NCBI GenBank assembly: GCA_037200125.1
Contig: JBBCGS010000002.1
Location: forward strand, 558,001 to 622,000
Source: JADGHX01 sp037200125
Lineage (GTDB): Bacteria > Pseudomonadota > Gammaproteobacteria > Steroidobacterales > Steroidobacteraceae
DNA length: 64,000 nt
Direction of reading: 5' to 3'
A model generated the notes under the pieces. It was given only the letters and a program-made list of their open reading frames with translations, did not search any database and had not been told where the DNA came from. Every line of letters begins with the position of its first letter. Within the stretch, counting starts at the first letter, position 1. Below are positions 60,072 to 64,000 of the stretch, one piece after another. A program made the position numbers and the translations under genes.

Positions 60072-60177
60072 TGACGTGACATTCCAGGGGATTCGAACAG
60101 AGGACAGCGGACAGCGGACAGCGAGTTACGAGTTGCCAGTTACAAGTTGGAGCTCGAGTTACGCGCCGCGCCTCTCA

Positions 60178-60206
60178 GCCGCCCGGCGCTTGAGGGCCTC
60201 TTGATC
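60178..60206 (+). repeat. Dispersed short repeat, copy 2
   Basis: GCCGCCCGGCGCTTGAGGGC then CTCTTGATC. Located between obgE and the rpmA terminator. One of three related copies in the window. A run of CGGACAG units and GAGTTAC/AAGTTGG variants lies just before it (60100-60165). Confidence 0.55.
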
Positions 60207-60210
60207 TCAT

Positions 60211-60240
60211 AAACACAAACCCCGGCGCTAGGCCGGGGCT
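60211..60240 (-). terminator. Intrinsic terminator after rpmA
   Basis: On the minus strand CCCCGGC (60238-60232) pairs with GCCGGGG (60226-60220) around a five-base loop and is followed by TTTGTGTTTAT. It ends the rplU-rpmA transcript 30 bases past the rpmA stop. Confidence 0.85.
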
Positions 60241-60270
60241 GGTGCGATTCTCAAAACGGAGCGAACAGCT

Positions 60271-60543
60271 TCAGTTAGCGGCCTCAGCCTCGGGAACCAC
60301 GCTAATGAACATGCGCTGCTCAGCGCCCTTGCGCTTGAAGAACACCTTGCCAGCCGCCGTCGCAAACAGCGTGTGGTCGGTGCCAATGCCCACGTTCGTA
60401 CCCGGGTGCACCTGCGTGCCACGCTGACGGATGAGGATGTTCCCAGCGATAACGCTCTCGCCGCCGAACCGCTTCACGCCCAAACGCTTGGAGTGGGAAT
60501 CGCGGCCGTTACGAGTGCTGCCGCCTGCCTTTTTATGTGCCAT
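60271..60543 (-). CDS. rpmA: 50S ribosomal protein L27
   Basis: A 90-aa protein at the peptidyl-transferase centre. Begins 'MAHKKAGGSTRNGRDSHSKR', with no N-terminal cleavage extension as in Firmicutes, and continues with 'LIRQRGTQVHPGTNVGIG'. A 28-base gap separates it from rplU. Followed by an intrinsic terminator. Confidence 0.98.
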   Translation of the reverse strand: MAHKKAGGSTRNGRDSHSKRLGVKRFGGESVIAGNILIRQRGTQVHPGTNVGIGTDHTLFATAAGKVFFKRKGAEQRMFISVVPEAEAAN

Positions 60544-60571
60544 GTGCTGTTACCTGAATCGAATGCCGCAA

Positions 60572-60886
60572 TCAGCCGGCGGTGAAATCCGTGATCTTCA
60601 CTTCCGTGAAGGCCTGACGGTGGTTCTTCTGGCGCAGGTAGTGCTTGCGCCGGCGGAACTTCACGATCGAAACCTTCTCGCCCTTGCCGTGGCGGACGAT
60701 CGTGGCGGAGACCTTGCTGCCCTTCAGCAGCGGGGTGCCCAGCTTCACATCGGCGCCTTCGCCCATGAGCAGGACCTCGCCAAACTCCACAGTGGAGCCG
60801 GGCTCGGCATTCAGCTTCTCGACGCGCAGCGTGGCGTCTTTAGTAACCCGGTATTGTTTACCACCGGTGGCGATGACCGCGTACAT
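60572..60886 (-). CDS. rplU: 50S ribosomal protein L21
   Basis: A 104-aa large-subunit protein. Begins 'MYAVIATGGKQYRV' and ends with the family signature 'KFRRRKHYLRQKNHRQAFTE' and a few more residues. Driven by a strong promoter at 60932-60960. Confidence 0.98.
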   Translation of the reverse strand: MYAVIATGGKQYRVTKDATLRVEKLNAEPGSTVEFGEVLLMGEGADVKLGTPLLKGSKVSATIVRHGKGEKVSIVKFRRRKHYLRQKNHRQAFTEVKITDFTAG

Positions 60887-60931
60887 GAGGGATATTCCAG
60901 AAAGGACCGTCGACTCGACGAAAGGTCGCGC

Positions 60932-60960
60932 ATTCTACTCAGCGACCCCCACCCGGTCAA
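60932..60960 (-). promoter_or_regulatory. Strong sigma70 promoter of rplU-rpmA
   Basis: On the minus strand TTGACC (60960-60955), a 17-base spacer and TAGAAT (60937-60932). About 46 bases lie between the -10 and the rplU start. Confidence 0.8.
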
Positions 60961-61093
60961 ACCGGCTTTTCCTCAAGCCAGATACGCACTTAGCCTCCGT
61001 TCGGCCGGACCGTGCAGCGCCGTTTCACGTAAGCCGGGCCGTCGGATAGGATGCGGGACCCCGCAAGGCACCCGGTAGCGACGCAACCCTCTA

Positions 61094-62062
61094 ATGACGC
61101 TCGAAGAAGTCCGCGCCCTAGTACGTTCCGACATGGCCTCCGTGGACAGCGTGATCCGCGCCCGCCTCAAGAGCGCCGTGCCGCTCGTGGACCAGGTGGC
61201 CGAACACATCATCGCCGGTGGCGGCAAGCGCCTGCGGCCCCTGATCGTGGTTTTGACCAGCCGGGCCTGTGAGGGCCAGGGCGAGGCGCGTTTCGAAGCG
61301 GCGGCGTTCATAGAGTTCATCCATACCGCCACGCTTCTGCATGACGACGTGGTGGATGGCTCATCCATGCGCCGGGGCCGGGACACGGCCAATGAGGTCT
61401 TCGGCAACCAGGCCAGTGTGCTGGTGGGCGACTTCGTGTATTCCCGGGCGTTCCAGATGATGGCCGGGCTCAGTTCCCAGCGCGTGATGGAAATCATGGC
61501 CGACGCCACGAACGTCATCGCCGAGGGCGAAGTGCTGCAGCTGATGAATGCGAACGATCCCGAGACCACCGAGCAGCGGTATCTCGAAGTGATCTATCGC
61601 AAGACCGCGCGCCTGTTTGAGGCCGGCGCGGAAGTGGCGGCGGTGCTCGCCAACGCGCCCACAGAACTGCAGCGCTCGCTTGCGAAATACGGGCGCCACC
61701 TCGGCACGGCGTATCAGCTGGTGGATGACGTGCTGGACTATCGCTCGGATCCCGCCACTCGCGGCAAGAACATCGGCGACGATCTTGCGGAAGGCAAACC
61801 CACGCTTCCGCTGATCCACGCGCTCAAGAACGGCACGGACGCGCAGCAGCAGGTGATTCGGCACGCCATCGAAAATGGCGGCATCGATCAGCTCGAAGCG
61901 ATCATTTCCGCCATCGACTCGACGGGCGGGCTCGACTACACCACCGCCCTCGCCCGTGCGGAATCCGACAAGGCGCTGGCCGCGCTGGCCGACCTGCCCG
62001 AAACGCCCTACAAACAGGCGCTCGGCGCACTGGCGCGATTCGCAGTGGACCACACCACCTGA
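61094..62062 (+). CDS. ispB: Polyprenyl (octaprenyl-type) diphosphate synthase
   Basis: A 322-aa trans-prenyltransferase making the side chain of ubiquinone. First Asp-rich motif 'LLHDDVVDGSSMRRG', second 'LVDDVLDYRSD', plus 'GGKRLRPLIV' for IPP binding and 'GNQASVLVGDFVYSRAF'. Chain length cannot be set by eye but the locus next to rplU is that of ispB. Divergent from rplU; a TTTCAC-18-TAGGAT pair (61023-61052) may be its promoter. Confidence 0.96.
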   Translation: MTLEEVRALVRSDMASVDSVIRARLKSAVPLVDQVAEHIIAGGGKRLRPLIVVLTSRACEGQGEARFEAAAFIEFIHTATLLHDDVVDGSSMRRGRDTANEVFGNQASVLVGDFVYSRAFQMMAGLSSQRVMEIMADATNVIAEGEVLQLMNANDPETTEQRYLEVIYRKTARLFEAGAEVAAVLANAPTELQRSLAKYGRHLGTAYQLVDDVLDYRSDPATRGKNIGDDLAEGKPTLPLIHALKNGTDAQQQVIRHAIENGGIDQLEAIISAIDSTGGLDYTTALARAESDKALAALADLPETPYKQALGALARFAVDHTT

Positions 62063-62138
62063 CCTGAAGGTCGCTGGCGCACGTGCAACCGCGAGCTGGG
62101 CTCGGGTGTCATGGCCGGAAAGTTCCCTCTTGATCTGT

Positions 62139-62161
62139 GCCGCCCGGCGATTGAGGGCTTC
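62139..62161 (+). repeat. Dispersed short repeat, copy 3
   Basis: GCCGCCCGGCGATTGAGGGC then TTC, matching copies at 60178 and 52305. It lies between ispB and the repeat-rich lipoprotein, ahead of an AT-rich TTATATATAGG stretch. Confidence 0.55.
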
Positions 62162-62205
62162 CGATCCGACGGATACTTATATATAGGCACGAAGGGAGGA
62201 CCGCG

Positions 62206-62967
62206 ATGCTTCTCAAAACCTCATCCACGGCAATCCTGACCTTTCTCGCGGCGGTTGCGGCCACGTGCCTCACCGGTTGCGGGCCAGCTGGAGTCAACGG
62301 CCCGGTCGACGTGCCCGCCGGCACTACTGCGGAAGGCGCCACCACGATCAACGGGTCAGTGACAGTCGGTGACGGCGCCAAGGTGGGCGAAACAGCCACG
62401 GTCAATGGCGGCGTTCACCTGGGTGCGAATGTCACCGCGAACTCCGCGCGTACCGTGAATGGCGGCATCGAGGTCGGCAACGGCACGCAAATCGTGCATG
62501 ACATCGATGCTGTGAACGGCACTATTCGCCTCGGCAAAGGCACCGATGTCGGCGGAAGCGTAAAAAACATCAACGGCGGCATCCGCATCGATGCGGCACA
62601 CGTGACGAATGGCATCAGCACGTTCACTGGTGACATCGAACTGGGGCACGGGTCGCATGTGGAGGGCGGCATTCACGTGCAGAAACCCGACTTCGGCAAC
62701 GACATGAATCGCACGCCGCGTATCGTCATCGGCGCCGAGTCCGTAGTCGACGGGACACTGAAGTTCGATCGCGAGGTGAAGCTGCTGGTGAGCGACACGG
62801 CGAAGATAGGGCCGGTCGAAGGCGCAACGGTGCAGCTATTCGCCGGAGACGATCCGACTCATCTGATCGAGCCTGCGGAAGCCATAGCAGAAACTGCTGA
62901 AGTGCCGGGCGACAAGCCTGCCGACAAGCCCGCAGGCGGGGCCGGGGCCGCCGCCCAGAAACCGTAG
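62206..62967 (+). CDS. Repeat-rich lipoprotein, predicted beta-helix
   Basis: A 253-aa lipoprotein: signal with lipobox 'LTGC' (Cys about 25), then about seven imperfect 18-20-aa repeats around 'INGSVTVGDGAKVG', 'VNGGVHLGANV', 'VNGGIEVGNGTQI', 'VNGTIRLGKGTDVG', 'INGGIRIDAAHV' (70-170), and an Ala/Pro/Lys-rich tail. The pattern N-G-x-hydrophobic-x-[VL]-G fits a left-handed or bactofilin-like beta-helix. Such proteins are mostly uncharacterised and envelope associated. GGGAGGA precedes the ATG by seven bases. Confidence 0.85.
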   Translation: MLLKTSSTAILTFLAAVAATCLTGCGPAGVNGPVDVPAGTTAEGATTINGSVTVGDGAKVGETATVNGGVHLGANVTANSARTVNGGIEVGNGTQIVHDIDAVNGTIRLGKGTDVGGSVKNINGGIRIDAAHVTNGISTFTGDIELGHGSHVEGGIHVQKPDFGNDMNRTPRIVIGAESVVDGTLKFDREVKLLVSDTAKIGPVEGATVQLFAGDDPTHLIEPAEAIAETAEVPGDKPADKPAGGAGAAAQKP

Positions 62968-63133
62968 CGGTGCGCGGGCGTTCTCGTGGTCTTGCCGTTT
63001 TTGCGCCGGCACCGCTTCGTGCCGACGCGGCTTTGCGGGCCAATGCTGCGAGCGCGGGCACACGCCGCCCGGCGGCGGCGGAAGGTCGCAAACCCGGTCC
63101 GGGCATCCCTGAATGGCCAGGCACATCGAACAT

Positions 63134-63162
63134 TTGATGCCGCTGCGCTCGTTCAGTACACT
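63134..63162 (+). promoter_or_regulatory. Predicted promoter of tRNA-Pro
   Basis: TTGATG (63134-63139), a 17-base spacer and TACACT (63157-63162), 64 bases before the tRNA. Confidence 0.5.
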
Positions 63163-63226
63163 GCGCCCCCTTCGCCGGATTGCCGCCCTGCAGGCCCCTG
63201 AAGGCCACGCGGAAATTCTGATCCCT

Positions 63227-63303
63227 CGGGATGTAGCTCAGCCTGGTAGAGCACTACGTTCGGGACGTAGGTGTCGCAGGTTCAAATCCTGTCATCCCGA
63301 CCA
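63227..63303 (+). tRNA. tRNA-Pro (anticodon CGG)
   Basis: A 77-nt cloverleaf: acceptor CGGGATG/CATCCCG, D-arm AGCTCAGCCTGGTAGAGCA, anticodon loop TTCGGGA giving CGG (Pro, codon CCG), T-loop GGTTCAAATCC, discriminator A and encoded CCA (63301-63303). Decayed mobile-element genes follow at once, as at a tRNA attachment site. Confidence 0.97.
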
Positions 63304-63524
63304 CGTGTTCCTGCGACTTTCAGCAGGGCCGCGGTCTGATAAGCCCCACTGGCCCAAAGGCTCCCGTCTTCTTTGGATATGAGCCGGATCTTCTCTGGAA
63401 ACAGATCCTGGAGGATCAACCTGGCTTCCGTGGCTGCGTCGGGGTTGCCCTCCAGCCCACGGCTGATTTGCGCCTCGTACAGTTCCGCCGCTTTGGGTAT
63501 CGCTGCTGCTCGCGCCGCTTTCAC
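63282..63524 (-). pseudogene. C-terminal fragment of a recombinase-like protein
   Basis: An 80-aa frame ending inside the tRNA-Pro gene. The middle, 'TEARLILQDLFPEKIRLISK' then 'EDGSLWA..YQTAALLKVAG', resembles the C-terminal end of serine recombinases of the large (zinc-ribbon) type. The last residues, 'RGRDDRI', are antisense tRNA sequence, a known read-through pattern at tRNA-integrated genes. No catalytic domain is present and the frame starts at a GTG, so it is a relic. Confidence 0.5.
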
Positions 63525-63544
63525 ACCACTGTCCCGCCTGGACG

Positions 63545-63869
63545 CTTCGCATGCCGAGCTGGATGCTCCTGCTCTTCGACCCCGAATCGGGTTTGGACGT
63601 GGATCCTAGGCTCTTGCGTCTCGACCTGGCTATAACGCCGCGCGAGGCGGACGTTGCAGCACTGCTTGCAAAGGGGTTCTCCTTGCGCGCCGCTGCAGCG
63701 AAGCTAGGCATCAGCGCGCACACACGTGAAATCGATCTTTACCCGCACGGGGCTCGCGAGCCAGGCAGATCTCGTCAGAAGAGTGCTCACAGGTCCAGCG
63801 GCGTTCGGGCCGCCGGCCGTGAGCAGCTCTTGCTCTCTCCAGCATTCTTTGCGACGACTCAGTTCCTGA
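63545..63869 (+). pseudogene. LuxR-type helix-turn-helix regulator, frameshifted C-terminal remnant
   Basis: The first frame reads 'DPRLLRLDLAITPREADVAA' and 'LLAKGFSLRAAAAKLGISAHT', the LuxR/GerE HTH. About 63725 the similarity jumps to the next frame, 'VKSIFTRTGLASQADLVRRV', the rest of the same domain, ending at TGA 63867-63869. A small deletion at the junction would explain the loss of the usual 'ARNH' residues. Only this C-terminal end exists; the sensor part is missing. Confidence 0.65.
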
Positions 63870-64000
63870 GCCCGGAGGGCCCCGGCGCCTTACCGAACAA
63901 GCTCGTGAAGATCGCCTGATCCGCCGCGTTCACAATGCCGTTGCCATCCAGATCTGCGTTCGCGTTGGAGGTGCCCATCGCGGCTTTGAAAATTGCCATG
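63859..64000 (-). CDS. C-terminal end of a protein with dockerin-like calcium repeats (partial)
   Basis: A minus-strand frame entering from the right edge reads 'MAIFKAAMGTSNANADLDGN' then 'GIVNAADQAIFTSLFGKAPG' and stops at TGA 63861-63859. The loop DLDGNGIVNAAD is the D-x-D-x-N-G calcium loop of type I dockerin repeats, and the 'AIFKAAMG' before it is the tail of a preceding repeat. The Met codon at 63999 is internal. These repeats end many secreted surface proteins outside cellulosomes. Product and length unknown. Confidence 0.65.
   Translation of the reverse strand, partial: MAIFKAAMGTSNANADLDGNGIVNAADQAIFTSLFGKAPGPSGLRN

Overview
The window is GC-rich (about 65 per cent by eye) bacterial chromosome, almost fully coding, with many ATGA or TGATG stop-start couplings. 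The conserved blocks rpsT / murJ-ribF-ileS-lspA-ispH and obgE-rpmA-rplU / ispB, a split type IV minor-pilin operon, an Arn-like lipid A operon and a PEP-CTERM protein point to a gammaproteobacterium, perhaps of the Nevskiales/Steroidobacter type. The lineage is an inference; no rRNA gene is present.

Layout. 1-1.8 kb: 3' end of nadC, then a two-gene unit pairing an 82-aa protein with a divergent RelA/SpoT-domain protein. 1.8-4.4 kb: a GAF-PAS-PAS-GGDEF-EAL c-di-GMP protein. 4.6-8.3 kb: a minus-strand envelope operon (DUF374 acyltransferase, GT2, LAB_N protein, ArnT-like transferase). 8.6-11.9 kb: P450 plus a FAAL-ACP fusion. 11.9-14.2 kb: a group II intron with a frameshifted reverse transcriptase, between two inverted 99-nt elements. 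14.2-18.7 kb: fimT-pilV-pilW-pilX-pilY1-like operon. 18.9-25.8 kb: Irr/Fur-like regulator, tRNA-Thr(CGT), an RND pump, a lipid A acyltransferase and a PEP-CTERM protein.

26-31.3 kb holds the most interesting locus: a large STAND ATPase with an N-terminal 'ISSPGD' domain, a membrane segment and TPRs, divergent from a SLOG-like protein carrying two SLATT-like transmembrane pairs. This looks like a nucleotide-sensing conflict or immunity module. 31.4-38.7 kb: a TPP enzyme, a LysR-type regulator with two HTH domains and a second RND pump. 39-43.3 kb: a gene remnant, a pentanucleotide repeat, a DUF488 gene and a four-gene cluster of membrane and secreted proteins of unknown function.

43.5-62 kb is mostly core: a membrane-anchored MutS-like ATPase, ispH, lspA, ileS, ribF, murJ, rpsT, a DUF4397 lipoprotein with BamA, a two-component system, obgE, rpmA, rplU and ispB. 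The last 2 kb hold a repeat-rich lipoprotein, tRNA-Pro(CGG), decayed recombinase and LuxR-type fragments, and the end of a dockerin-like protein that runs off the window.

Family names were assigned by reading motifs, without database searches.
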